Below, one piece after another: positions 18,601 to 25,737 of a stretch of DNA of 45,809 nt. The notes under the pieces are model-generated. The model did no database searches, was not told the origin of the DNA, and saw only the letters and a list, made by a program, of their open reading frames with translations. Each line of letters starts with the position of its first letter. Within the stretch, counting starts at the first letter, position 1. Source of the stretch: Azospirillum brasilense (lineage in GTDB: Bacteria; Pseudomonadota; Alphaproteobacteria; Azospirillales; Azospirillaceae); assembly GCF_008365405.1 (NCBI RefSeq), contig NZ_QOKV01000034.1:1-45809 (forward strand), given 5' to 3'. Position numbers and translations under genes: made by a program.

Positions 18601-21169
18601 TCGCCTCGATCACGCCTTCCTGCGAGGATCGGATGTATTCCTTTGTCCCGTCGCTCAGCGACGTGGACGTGGCGTGCATGCGCCACCCGTACAGGCAGGC
18701 GCGCACCTGCCCGACCGAGGCGCCGGCGTCCGTGAGACGGAGCATCGTGTCCCAGTCGTGGCTGCCCTGGGCGTAGACCTCGCTGTAGACGCCCTGCGTC
18801 CGGGCGAGCAGCCGGTCGAAGACCAGCACATGGGCCGCCGGGCAGGTGGACAGCGCCGTCGTGCGCGAATATTCGGGTCGCCGGATGGGTTCCGCCGGCT
18901 CTCCGGTGGGCGACAGCTTGGCCTCGTCGCTGAACAGGATCTTCGGCGGGTTGGGCGCGTCGAGCCGTGCGGCGAGGGTGCTCAGCGCGAACGGATACAG
19001 GTAATCGTCGGAATCCACGGGGACGATGTAGCGCCCGGCCGCGCGCTGCAGCAGATAATAATTGCCGGGGATGATGTGTATGTTGTCTTCGACGCGGAAA
19101 TACCGGAAGCGGGGATCGCTCGCCGCGATCTTCCGGACGGCATCGACGACCTGCGGATCCTTCGACCCGTTGTCGAGGAGCAGCCACTCGAAATCCCCGA
19201 AATCCTGGTCGCGGATGCAGGTGGCCAGTTCCCGCAGGAACAGCGGCGGCGTGTCGTACACCGTTGTCGTGATGGAGAAGAGCGGCAGTGCCGACGCCCG
19301 GGCAGGCGGCGGGCGGGTTTCCGTCCGGCGGGTCCGCCTGTTGAACGCCTGCGCCCAGCGGCCGCGCGGGGCCGACACGATGACGCCGCGCCAGTCCAGC
19401 GCCTGCCCGTCCTCGACAAGCTTCAGGACATACTCGCCCGCCGGAAGGTCCTCCCCAAGGCGCCATTCCACGGCGTTGTCGCCGAGGCGCCTGGATATGG
19501 ACAGGATCGCGGCCGGGGTGTCGTGCCGGTTCTCAAGGAAATCGACACGTTCCAGGACCTCGATGCGTGTTCCGCGGGCCAGGCTTGCCGAGTTCGTGAT
19601 GATCTGCGCTCCCGGGTACAGCTGGAACCAATCGGGAGGGTAGATGAACTTGGGAGGCGACGGGGGGGCTTCCACCGGAACGTGTTCGTCGGAAAGCGCG
19701 GCGCCGATGTCCATGGGGGCAAAGGGAGCGGCCGCGAAAACGGGAGCCGGACGGCGCCCTTCGCGCCACCCCAGCCGGGTGAAATGCTCCAGCGGCTCGA
19801 TTCCGCTGGCGGCGACGTCGGGGTGCTCGCGCAGATAGAAGGCCGGGTCGAACTGCGGGTGCGGCTTGCGCCCCTCGCGCCAACCGTGCTGGAGGTAATG
19901 GACGAGAGGGTGCACGCCGCCGGCGCCGACGTCCGGGTTCTGCGCCCGGTAATAGTCTTCCTGGAAGAGCGGATTGTCCCCGAGCGCCGTGAGCGCCTGG
20001 GCGATGCCCCAGCAGCCCCGCACACCGTTGCGGCTGTGCAGGATCGGCAACGCGAACCGCGCGAAGGTCCTGGCGTGGCGCGCCTCCCGGTTGAGGCGGT
20101 TTTCCACCCTCTCGATGAGGGATCCCCGCCGCTCCGGTGCGGGGACCGGATCAGGGAGGACGTCCGCCGCGGTGCCGGCGGCATCCTCCGGCGGGATGGA
20201 CGCCTGCGCGTCGGCCGGGCCGGACGCCGGCTTCCGGTCGATGAGCGCCGCGGCCAGCTCCTTCTCCTTCCTCACCAGCGCCTCCAGCAGATCGTTGCGC
20301 AGATCGTTGCGCAAGATCGGGAGGTGGCGCGCGAAGACATGGGACGCCTCCGCGGGATCGCAGGCCGCAGCCGCCTCTTCCAGGACCTGGAGATGCGCGG
20401 CCATCGCGGCGCGGTCCGTCTCGTCCCGCAAGGCGCAGAAGAAGCGCCGGTAGTGGGCCTGGCCCCGAGCCTGGAAGCAGCTGGCGCCGTTGACCGCTGC
20501 GTTGTACGCGTTCTTTTGCGGACCGTTGCCGAGATCGATGGCGTAGATGAAGTCGACGAGGTTGAACAGGAGCCACTGGTCGAGCGGGGCGTTCTCCAGC
20601 ACATGGACGCGCCAGTCCGCGGGAAAGCGTGCCGCAACCGCTTCCGCGTTCGGCAGGCCCAACCCGGCATGCTCGTCGAGGAAGGGAAGGTTGGTTCCCG
20701 TGAGGTGCCGGACCGCGTCCTGAAAGTCCCGCTCGGCCTGGACGACGGCGGAATCGTTCGTCGGGCAGCACAGGATAACGGCGCGCGCCGCCACCCTCCG
20801 GCACTCCGCCAGAAGGGCGTCCCGGCCTTCGGGCGGCACATGCTCAAGCACATCCATCGCCAGCACGATGTCGAACGCGTCGTCCTCGAACGGGAGCGGC
20901 TCTCCCGGGATGAGCAGGACCACGCTGTCGTCGCTGAACCTGTCGACGTCGGCGCGGACGATCGCGATCCCGTCCGGCAGGAACCGCTCGGTGAGCCGTT
21001 CCGGCCCGCACCCGAGGTCCAGGATGCGGAGCGGCTTGGGCGGTTCGCTCTCGGAAACGGTCTTCCCGGAGAAGAACACGGCCCGGACAACGTCTCCAAG
21101 AAAGGCGTAACGGATATAAATGTCGTGCTGAAGTGATTTGAGATCGAACATAGAGGACATGTGTTTCAC
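12668..21169 (-). CDS. Giant multidomain polysaccharide synthase: methyltransferase + GT2 + WsaF-like GT4 + GT2 + GT2
   Basis: About 2,830 residues in one frame. Approximate order: SAM methyltransferase (40-180; RILDLGCGPERLTERF, LAMDVLEHVPPEGRD); a charged, probably helical stretch (230-320); two 38-residue repeats ending HGWREGRKP-like (395-475); GT2-1 (625-1100; VDSDDYL near 718, QGSHDWDTM); three more repeats (1223-1337); a WsaF-like rhamnosyltransferase domain (1410-1775; LNVLVPGLGMKQMSGGPNTA, LLLSPMLSPHPSYPPIEMAL); GT2-2 (1835-2070; LDSDDLLT near 1926); GT2-3 (2370-2600; VDGDDLLV near 2463). All DxD-type motifs are intact. It starts 6 bp after wzt, at ATG 21169, 21160 or 21151. As the third gene of wzm-wzt it probably polymerises, and perhaps methyl-caps, the exported glycan. 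That role is inferred. Very long frames on the opposite strand are codon-bias shadows. Confidence 0.88.
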   Translation of the reverse strand: MKHMSSMFDLKSLQHDIYIRYAFLGDVVRAVFFSGKTVSESEPPKPLRILDLGCGPERLTERFLPDGIAIVRADVDRFSDDSVVLLIPGEPLPFEDDAFDIVLAMDVLEHVPPEGRDALLAECRRVAARAVILCCPTNDSAVVQAERDFQDAVRHLTGTNLPFLDEHAGLGLPNAEAVAARFPADWRVHVLENAPLDQWLLFNLVDFIYAIDLGNGPQKNAYNAAVNGASCFQARGQAHYRRFFCALRDETDRAAMAAHLQVLEEAAAACDPAEASHVFARHLPILRNDLRNDLLEALVRKEKELAAALIDRKPASGPADAQASIPPEDAAGTAADVLPDPVPAPERRGSLIERVENRLNREARHARTFARFALPILHSRNGVRGCWGIAQALTALGDNPLFQEDYYRAQNPDVGAGGVHPLVHYLQHGWREGRKPHPQFDPAFYLREHPDVAASGIEPLEHFTRLGWREGRRPAPVFAAAPFAPMDIGAALSDEHVPVEAPPSPPKFIYPPDWFQLYPGAQIITNSASLARGTRIEVLERVDFLENRHDTPAAILSISRRLGDNAVEWRLGEDLPAGEYVLKLVEDGQALDWRGVIVSAPRGRWAQAFNRRTRRTETRPPPARASALPLFSITTTVYDTPPLFLRELATCIRDQDFGDFEWLLLDNGSKDPQVVDAVRKIAASDPRFRYFRVEDNIHIIPGNYYLLQRAAGRYIVPVDSDDYLYPFALSTLAARLDAPNPPKILFSDEAKLSPTGEPAEPIRRPEYSRTTALSTCPAAHVLVFDRLLARTQGVYSEVYAQGSHDWDTMLRLTDAGASVGQVRACLYGWRMHATSTSLSDGTKEYIRSSQEGVIEASLRRRGLLNRFRIAPLSALGYYTLHRLPVQPVPVEIDLLLRSADETVIGNASANIRACRYPMVTRVRILCSGTLPDDRCRQILVDEAAAAGLPQPVFGVTDAPASLLGEHFPVSIIKLVIGTDGRIAGPDDWIWEVVGTLELDERVGVVGGALLDETGGVRHMGWHADAGGYAPLPPLGLFPSLRHAVLAVWGGLVAVRCAALAQLGGIGGVDADEQDLHGLEYGLRGRSDGWLSVFHPSLAVQSGGAPQASSAREDAGKALALHIAEHYRDLLQEDPYWRPEPSADDAREESRDGQDEPAILPQAGTAEQTVPATAGAEDGTVRRATDLPIATARRVKRLVQRLGLVGAAKFLARRNRSPALEVLPGNPLFQASYYLKRNPDVAASGIDPLIHYAVHGWREGRKPHPLFEPRFYLEGNPDVAASGTDPLTHYVVHGWREGRKPHPLFEPRFYLEGNPDVAASGTDPLTHYVVHGWREGRKPNPVFNPPPQLSGGRGPDEGDVEWMEQLLAPAQPGTLPADPDGTEDPGDTGYCPPAGLLPWFTPLNIRVSRALADRPHLNVLVPGLGMKQMSGGPNTAINLAYRLAACGVPVRFVATDVPIDADPAPFWQHVRALSNVPDMLPHASLVDASNRAQPLEIGANDVFMATAWWTAQMAKYALRHTNHSRFVYLIQDYEPILHPASTQLALAEETYGLDHIPVINTSLLHRFLAERKIGRYADPTFAEKAIVFEPAIDRSHFRAGDAPGERRKLLFYARPKTGLRNLFELGVAALQKAISDGVFDPAEWDFIGMGEDFAAIPLGGSAWLRPAPWLDFAGYANQMRTSDLLLSPMLSPHPSYPPIEMALCGKPAVTTVFANKTAERLAEVSPNIIGVPATIEALSEGLAEARRRLDDGALEHGPHGAYPGDWSISFADTVPRLFQELLTLFGVPPLPPDARLPATPRAEAGAFPGYRRWPASAYERLRLTSLAERKDAYDQADPGLISFLTTVWNTDPVFVAELAESVFGQDSGPGFEWIILDNGSVRADTIALLEELGRHPCVRLHRVERNLGIIGGMRHCLERARNRYIVPLDSDDLLTPDCVRVVTTALARAGYPALAYTDEDKVLGWSFRDPYYKPDWDPVLFSNSCYIAHLCCIDRERALSLDVYGDARTEGSHDWDSFTRFHRAGHTPFHIPELLYTWRMHESSTACNINSKSYITDSQRAVLEKFLDDRKGRYTVEPSPLFTNTPDWVFRRTREAPSPVTTVVLHAGDTAPAPQLDPAIPHNVVRLAPKASLTDLLEIARSSAERGALVHLQWAGIEAEGDEWPWDAMACFELFPDTAIVGGRIRQGDRVTAAAAHFGFGRGCDTPDAGRHVGDPGYFAQMFKMRSVSAVPVQHCVVSAAFLAEALPALVRAGVGFAYLGAWLGAAAHDRNLRVVYSPLFLGGADGAAADLESLVPDVEREAFRIAYAGIMPDRALLSPHLGLTPETAYRPVLRVERERQDSKARSPRAASYQEEAQAALIARLVRHPLPTQPFSLSILTIVYEKTPIECFRELARSLFGQTVPFTEWVVLRNGPVPGDLGAVLAELDRDPRVRRLDSDVNLGIIQGLRRCLEGARSDWVLPVDGDDLLVKDALQQIALAAERTQPAFIYSDEDVIRGTTVEAPYRRPDFDPVLNVADSYIWHACAFRRDKAMELGVFQDAETEYCQDWDTVARFAMAGEPIAHIPEVLYHWRHHLNSFSNSGTTNTGSRRSAERVMAKVIAAQADPGLYEIGTFPISRGQEQSAILRRPVSPLPMEAILLANGTGDVDAGRWLDAAAGLCGSAHPVAHAVTDAGAACSTSRLASALAAVSAAHVLVLHEGLRVEDATALWEAMRLFEMHPDVVLAGGRVLDARGRVAECCAFASPDGTMSTPWLNLDRNDPGVYALALKPRSAATVPDGFFLARTAFLREALRDGAPANMHATGLGGFLGTAARRRNRRVAYSPLIEAWIRP
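17161..17502 (-). repeat. 114-bp tandem repeat inside the giant gene (three copies, 38 residues each)
   Basis: Units begin at 17161, 17275 and 17389 with a constant period of 114 bp. The first two are nearly identical at DNA level; the third has diverged. Each encodes a unit of the type FYLEGNPDVAASGTDPLTHY, then VVHGWREGRKPHPLF. Two older copies of the same protein motif lie near residues 395-475 (about 19750-19985). The near identity of the first two units points to recent slippage or unequal exchange, and copy number may vary between strains. Confidence 0.9.
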
Positions 21170-21175
21170 TCGACG

Positions 21176-22600
21176 TTATCGGCCATCCTGCACCCCGAGC
21201 CCCGCATCGGAGCGGGCCGGAGCCGGTGTGGAGTTCGCAGCCTTGACCGAGACCACGCGGTGGGACGGGAGGCAGACGCCGAACACCGTCCGCCCGGGAT
21301 CCTTGTCGATGACTTGGAATATTGTTGCGTTCTCGATGTAATCCATCCATCGGCCTTCTGTCTGATTGTAGGCAATGGACGGAGAAATCGAGTAAAAACC
21401 CGGTCGCAGATCTATGTTGATTTCAAAGGAATACATGAGGGTATCCCCTTTTTTCACGAAAGGTGTTGCGAATTTTTCCTGGTGCGTGTTGATGCCGATG
21501 GCTTCGATGTTCAAGCGATCCTTGATGTAGAAGCCGATCAGATGCTCGAAGCGTTCCTCATGGAACGCAACGGCAATCTCTACGACGATCTTGCTGCCGA
21601 TGACCGCCTGCTGGATGCGCTGTCCCTTCAGGTTCCGGATCGAGCAGGAGGTGATCGCGGCGGTGCCGTCGCCGTAGCGGAACAGCTTGAAATCGGTGGG
21701 CGCATTGCCGCCCTCCATGGAGGAGGCGCTTTCGGCACCGATCAAAGCTTCGTTGTCGTCGGGCGCCGCGTCGATGGCCGGCTCATCGGAACTCTCCAAT
21801 CCCGGGTCCTGGTCGAACCGGCTCATCCGGGCGAGGTCGAAGTCGGCCGAGGACAGGGCCAGATACCAGCTGGCGACCTCGCCGGGCTGCCCCTGCCGGA
21901 CGAGCCGGCCGTCGTGCAGGACGAAGGCCCGGCTGCACAGCCGCGTCACGGCCTGCGTGTCGTGCCCGACGAACAGGACCGAGGCGCCGCTTTCCTGCAT
22001 CCGGCGGATCTGCGTCATGCACCGCGCGGAAAAGCGGGCGTCGCCCACGGCGAGCGCTTCGTCGACGACCAGGATTTCCGGATCGACGTTGATGGCCACC
22101 GCGAAGGCCAGCCGCACCATCATGCCGCTGGAGTAGGTCTTGACCGGCAGGTTGATGAACTGGCCGATGTCGGCGAAGCCGAGGATGCGGTCGTAGCGTT
22201 CGTCGATGTCCTTGCGCGAAAGCCCCAGAAGCGCGCCGTAGATGTAGACGTTGTCGTGGCCCGACAGTTCCGGGTTGAAGCCGGAGCCGAGTTCCAGGAG
22301 GGCGGAAATGCGCCCGCGGACGACGACCTGCCCTTCGCTCGGCGTCAGGGTTCCGCAGACGAGCTGGAGCAAGGTGGATTTTCCGGCCCCGTTGCGCCCC
22401 AAGAATCCCACGGTCTCGCCGCGATGGACGGAGAAATCCACATCGCGGAGCGCCCAGAACTCCCGGTAATAGGTCTTCCGGTTCCCCACGAGCATCTGGC
22501 GCAGCATAAGCTCCGGCCGGTCGTAGATGTGATAGACCTTGCCAAGGCCGGTCGCCTCGATCACGGGAATGGCGCCAGAGGACATCGGGTCAGAGGACAT
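21176..22600 (-). CDS. wzt: Polysaccharide ABC exporter ATPase, Wzt type with C-terminal glycan-binding domain
   Basis: 474 residues. Walker A is GRNGAGKST (about 68-76), the signature is YSSGMMVRLAFAVAI, and Walker B runs ILVVDEALAVGD, with the switch histidine in FVGHD. Residues after about 310 form an extra domain (GDGTAAITSCSIRNLKGQ, IGFYIKDRLNIEAIGIN) of the Wzt C-terminal type, which in E. coli O8/O9a recognises the modified non-reducing end of the O-antigen. Family knowledge therefore suggests export of a capped polymer. It overlaps the end of wzm by 11 bp and stops 6 bp before the giant synthase, so the three genes form one operon. A second in-frame ATG lies at 22585. Confidence 0.92.
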   Translation of the reverse strand: MSSDPMSSGAIPVIEATGLGKVYHIYDRPELMLRQMLVGNRKTYYREFWALRDVDFSVHRGETVGFLGRNGAGKSTLLQLVCGTLTPSEGQVVVRGRISALLELGSGFNPELSGHDNVYIYGALLGLSRKDIDERYDRILGFADIGQFINLPVKTYSSGMMVRLAFAVAINVDPEILVVDEALAVGDARFSARCMTQIRRMQESGASVLFVGHDTQAVTRLCSRAFVLHDGRLVRQGQPGEVASWYLALSSADFDLARMSRFDQDPGLESSDEPAIDAAPDDNEALIGAESASSMEGGNAPTDFKLFRYGDGTAAITSCSIRNLKGQRIQQAVIGSKIVVEIAVAFHEERFEHLIGFYIKDRLNIEAIGINTHQEKFATPFVKKGDTLMYSFEINIDLRPGFYSISPSIAYNQTEGRWMDYIENATIFQVIDKDPGRTVFGVCLPSHRVVSVKAANSTPAPARSDAGLGVQDGR

Positions 22601-23456
22601 CGGCGAACCCTCCGCGGGTCTTCTGGAAGAACCTCCAGCCGACCGCCATGACGACGACGCTGACGAGGAGATAGCCGGCCACGGCGACCGGCTCGGGCAA
22701 TTGGTTCAGGAACAGGACCTGATGGGCGAACTCGATCGGAAGCGAGATCGGGTTGAACAGGATGAAGGTCTGGAGCCAGGGCGGGAACGCCGTGATGGGC
22801 GAAAAGATCGGGCTGATGAACATCAGGACCGTCAGGGCAAGCCCGACGACCTGGGCGATGTCGCGCACGAAAGCCCCCAGCGCGGCCATGAACCACGACA
22901 GTCCAAGCAGCATCGGCACCATGATCAGGACGCAGAACGGGTAAAGCAGGATGAACGGCGGGATCGAGCCCATGATGAGCAACAGGGCGGCGACCAGCAG
23001 CAGGAAGGAGATCCCGGCGCTGACCAGCGCGCTCAGGACCGCGACGACCGGCAGTATTTCGATCGGGAAAATAACCTTCTTGACGAAGTTCGGGTTCGTG
23101 ACGATGAGAGACGGGGAGCGCGATATCACGTCGGCCAGAAGGCCGAAGATAAGCAGTCCGGAGAACAGATAGACGCCGAACTCCTGCTGCGAGGATTCAG
23201 CCGCGGCGCGGAACGGCATCCGCGCTTGGAACACGGTGCCGAACACCAGCGTGTAGATGGCGATCTGGATGGCCGGGGTGATCACGAACCACAGCAGACC
23301 GAAGACCGAGCCGACGAACCGCGTGGCCAGTTCCTTGCGCACCAGGGTGGCGGTCAGGGACCGGTAACGGAACAAGGTGCGGGCGATGCTCCCCATCCCG
23401 GACGAGAACTCGCTGCGGCGAGCCGAGTGGACGATTTCAATTTTTCTGTCGGTCAT
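22590..23456 (-). CDS. wzm: Polysaccharide ABC exporter permease, Wzm type
   Basis: 288 residues of the ABC-2 permease family. The N-terminal amphipathic part (LFRYRSLTATLVRKELATRF) precedes six hydrophobic spans (VFGLLWFVITPAIQIAIYTL, GVYLFSGLLIFGLLADVI, ILPVVAVLSALVSAGISFLL, FCVLIMVPMLLGLSWFMAAL and others). The segment NPNFVKKVIFPIEILPVV is typical of Wzm/KpsM proteins. With Wzt it would move a lipid-linked glycan across the inner membrane. I chose ATG 23456 (MTDRKIEIVHSARRSEF); ATG 23489 adds eleven residues. It is the first gene of the minus-strand operon and diverges from the rfbF-rfbG side. Confidence 0.92.
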   Translation of the reverse strand: MTDRKIEIVHSARRSEFSSGMGSIARTLFRYRSLTATLVRKELATRFVGSVFGLLWFVITPAIQIAIYTLVFGTVFQARMPFRAAAESSQQEFGVYLFSGLLIFGLLADVISRSPSLIVTNPNFVKKVIFPIEILPVVAVLSALVSAGISFLLLVAALLLIMGSIPPFILLYPFCVLIMVPMLLGLSWFMAALGAFVRDIAQVVGLALTVLMFISPIFSPITAFPPWLQTFILFNPISLPIEFAHQVLFLNQLPEPVAVAGYLLVSVVVMAVGWRFFQKTRGGFADVL

Positions 23457-24231
23457 TCCGGGAGGCGCCAATCCTGAAAGCGTGCGCATGGACCTGTGTG
23501 CGGAGCCCCGCCGTCACAGAGGCCGGGTCGGCCTGGAGCGTCCATCAAACCCTCCGCCCGGTCCCGCCGAAGCGCCGTCCTGCCCCGGTCCCGGCCCCGA
23601 AAGCGGGGCGTGGAATGCTGTTGTGGGCGGCTGGCTTTTTCCAGAGGAAGGACGCGATCAAAAGCGAAAGGGGACGCATCGTGGTGCAAGCTCCGGTCCT
23701 GTGCCGATCCACCATGAGAGCGAGGGAATTCCCAAGCGAAACGACCTGGTGTCCCATCAATTCGAGGCGCGGGTAGTACCATGAACCATTTTGCAAAGGT
23801 ACCTGCCTTTGGTTGAACGGGGCCGGAATACGAGACGGCCGGATGGCGGCGTGCAGGCGGCCGAAGTTATCTCGGTCAAGCTTGGGGATCAACTCCAACG
23901 GCACCAATCCCTTGTGGGACGGCCGGCTTTTCCGGAACGGGTGGACGCTTTCAACGCCGGCTCGGAAACACCGCGGGTTGGGGCGCATCCCTTTTGCCGG
24001 AGGATGTATGGCTGTGCGTAAATGTCGCGATCCTGATCATGATCCCGGCTTGAGCGCGATGAATATCCGGGTGCATCTGTGATGGTGACCAAGGTTGCGC
24101 AGGATGGAGTGAATCACGCGGGTCTGAACAAAGCGCTATCCATTTTAAGGGCGGTTTGTGCTAACCACAGGCCGCTCGGCACTGGAAGCAGTCCCGGTGT
24201 TGAAGACGTGATTGGGGGTTTGTGAGGGAGC
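23457..24231. other. Long divergent intergenic region (about 775 bp), no gene recognised
   Basis: No frame here shows a domain I can name. Short open frames on both strands lack ribosome sites and family motifs. The right part (from about 24080) is visibly less GC rich than its surroundings. The region separates the minus-strand wzm operon from the plus-strand rfb genes, so promoters for both should lie here. I see no confident -35/-10 pair. It may hold worn-out sequence connected with the damaged rfbF next to it. Confidence 0.5.
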
Positions 24232-24600
24232 ATGGTCTGGGAAGCGGGGGTTTTCGCCGGCGGCACGGGCACCCGCTTGGCTGTGGAAATGAAAATCAAG
24301 CCGAAGCCGCTAGTCAAGAATGGTGGGGCGCTGTTTTTCAGGCATATTGAGGAAATCTGCTCAAAATTCCCGTTTGAAGATTTCTCCAATTGTCGGGGTG
24401 GCGAAGGTTATCTTATTAAAGATTGTTTCTCGAACGATTGCCCGCACATGGCGGGGGAGAAGTCCGATCCAGCCGGAATTTCGCCCGCCCTGGGCCATGG
24501 CGCCGCCGCGGACCGGTGCGTGCACGGCTTTGCCGGCAACCGGGTTCACTCGCAAGAGTTATGGCCTGGCTGCGCGACGCCCTGGAACGTCCGGCAATGA
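24232..24600 (+). pseudogene. rfbF: Glucose-1-phosphate cytidylyltransferase (RfbF) with internal deletion
   Basis: The 122-codon frame starts with VFAGGTGTRLAVEMKIKPKP then LVKNGGALFFRHIEEI, the nucleotide-binding start of RfbF (normally about 257 residues, LAGG-GTRL ... RPKPM). EDFSNCRGGEGYLIKDCFSN matches the next conserved block. The final residues, SQELWPGCATPWNVRQ, match the C terminus (EELWASG-APWKVW type). The middle of the enzyme, including the sugar-binding and metal sites, is gone, and the retained parts are drifting. Its TGA overlaps the rfbG ATG (ATGA), the normal rfbF-rfbG junction, so this is the native gene in place, not a stray copy. Base composition is lower in GC than neighbours. 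Confidence 0.75.
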
Positions 24601-25712
24601 CCAACCCCGCCTTCTGGAACGGCAAGCGGGTGCTCGTCACCGGGCACACCGGCTTCAAGGGCTCGTGGCTGAGCCTCTGGCTGCTGAGCATGGGCGCCGA
24701 GGTCACCGGCTTGGCGCTCGATCCCCCGACGGAGCCCAGCCTGTTCGCGCTCGCCGGGCTGGAGCGCCGGATGGACTCCCGCATCGGCGACATCCGCGAC
24801 CCGGCCGCCGTGGACGCCGCCGTGCGCGCGGCGGAGCCGGAGATCCTCATCCACATGGCGGCCCAGCCGCTGGTCCGCCTGTCCTACGACGAGCCGGTCG
24901 AAACCGTCGCGACCAACGTCATGGGCACGGTGCATGTCCTGGAAGCGGCGCGCCGCTGCGCCAGCCTGCGCGCCTGCGTCGTGGTCACCACCGATAAGTG
25001 CTACGAGAACCGGGAGTGGCCCTGGCCCTACCGCGAGACCGAGCCGATGGGGGGCTACGACCCCTACAGCGCGAGCAAGGGCTGCGCCGAGTTGGTCACC
25101 TCGGCCTGGCGGCGGTCCTTCTTCGGCAAGCCGGGGGCCTTCGGCAAGCCGGGGTCTGCGGCCATCGCGTCGGCGCGCGCGGGCAACGTGATCGGCGGCG
25201 GCGACTGGGCGCTCGACCGGCTGGTTCCCGACTGCATGCGCGCGCTGATGGCCGGGCGCACCATCCCGGTGCGCAACCCGCACGCCATCCGCCCCTGGCA
25301 GCATGTGCTGGAACCGCTCGGCGGCTACCTGCTGCTGGCCGAGAAGCTCTGGGACGATCCGGCGGACCACGCCGACGCCTGGAACTTCGGTCCCTCCGAC
25401 AGCGACGCGCGCCCCGTCTCCTGGATCGCCTCCCATGTGGTGGAGCGCTGGGGCGATGGCGCCGCGTGGGAGCTGATCGGCGGCGACCACCCGCACGAGG
25501 CCACCTACCTGCGCGTCGATTCCTCCAAGGCGCGGATGCAACTTGGCTGGGAGCCGCGGCTCGGCCTCGCCGACTGCCTGGACTGGACCGTCGAGTGGTT
25601 CCGCCGTTATCACGCCGGCGAAAACATCGAACGCGTCACCCTCGACCAGATCGAACGCTACCAGGGGATGGCTGGGCGGACGAGTGTGCAAATGGACGGA
25701 AGAACCCCGTGA
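24597..25712 (+). CDS. rfbG: CDP-glucose 4,6-dehydratase
   Basis: 371 residues of the extended SDR family. RVLVTGHTGFKGSWLSLWLL is the characteristic RfbG start. TTDKCYENREWPWPYRE and YDPYSASKGCAELV supply the catalytic threonine region and the Tyr-x-x-x-Lys pair. RAGNVIGGGDWALDRLVPD and IRPWQHVLEPLGGYL are further RfbG blocks. It converts CDP-glucose to CDP-4-keto-6-deoxyglucose, the entry to 3,6-dideoxyhexoses and branched sugars. The usual substrate supplier, RfbF, is broken just upstream, and no later enzymes of that pathway are in view. A small duplication (FGKPGAFGKPG, near residue 177) is unusual. Start ATG 24597 is fixed by the ATGA overlap. Confidence 0.92.
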   Translation: MTNPAFWNGKRVLVTGHTGFKGSWLSLWLLSMGAEVTGLALDPPTEPSLFALAGLERRMDSRIGDIRDPAAVDAAVRAAEPEILIHMAAQPLVRLSYDEPVETVATNVMGTVHVLEAARRCASLRACVVVTTDKCYENREWPWPYRETEPMGGYDPYSASKGCAELVTSAWRRSFFGKPGAFGKPGSAAIASARAGNVIGGGDWALDRLVPDCMRALMAGRTIPVRNPHAIRPWQHVLEPLGGYLLLAEKLWDDPADHADAWNFGPSDSDARPVSWIASHVVERWGDGAAWELIGGDHPHEATYLRVDSSKARMQLGWEPRLGLADCLDWTVEWFRRYHAGENIERVTLDQIERYQGMAGRTSVQMDGRTP

Positions 25713-25737
25713 GCAAGAGCCGCCGCCGGCAACCGCG

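Noticed and set aside
17180..21136. A 1,318-residue open frame on the plus strand
   Set aside because: Same reason: a shadow of the giant gene. It even translates the 114-bp repeat into a meaningless repeated peptide.
23545..23988. 147-codon minus-strand frame in the wzm-rfbF gap
   Set aside because: No domain, no ribosome site, and codon use unlike neighbours; could be decayed sequence but cannot be named.
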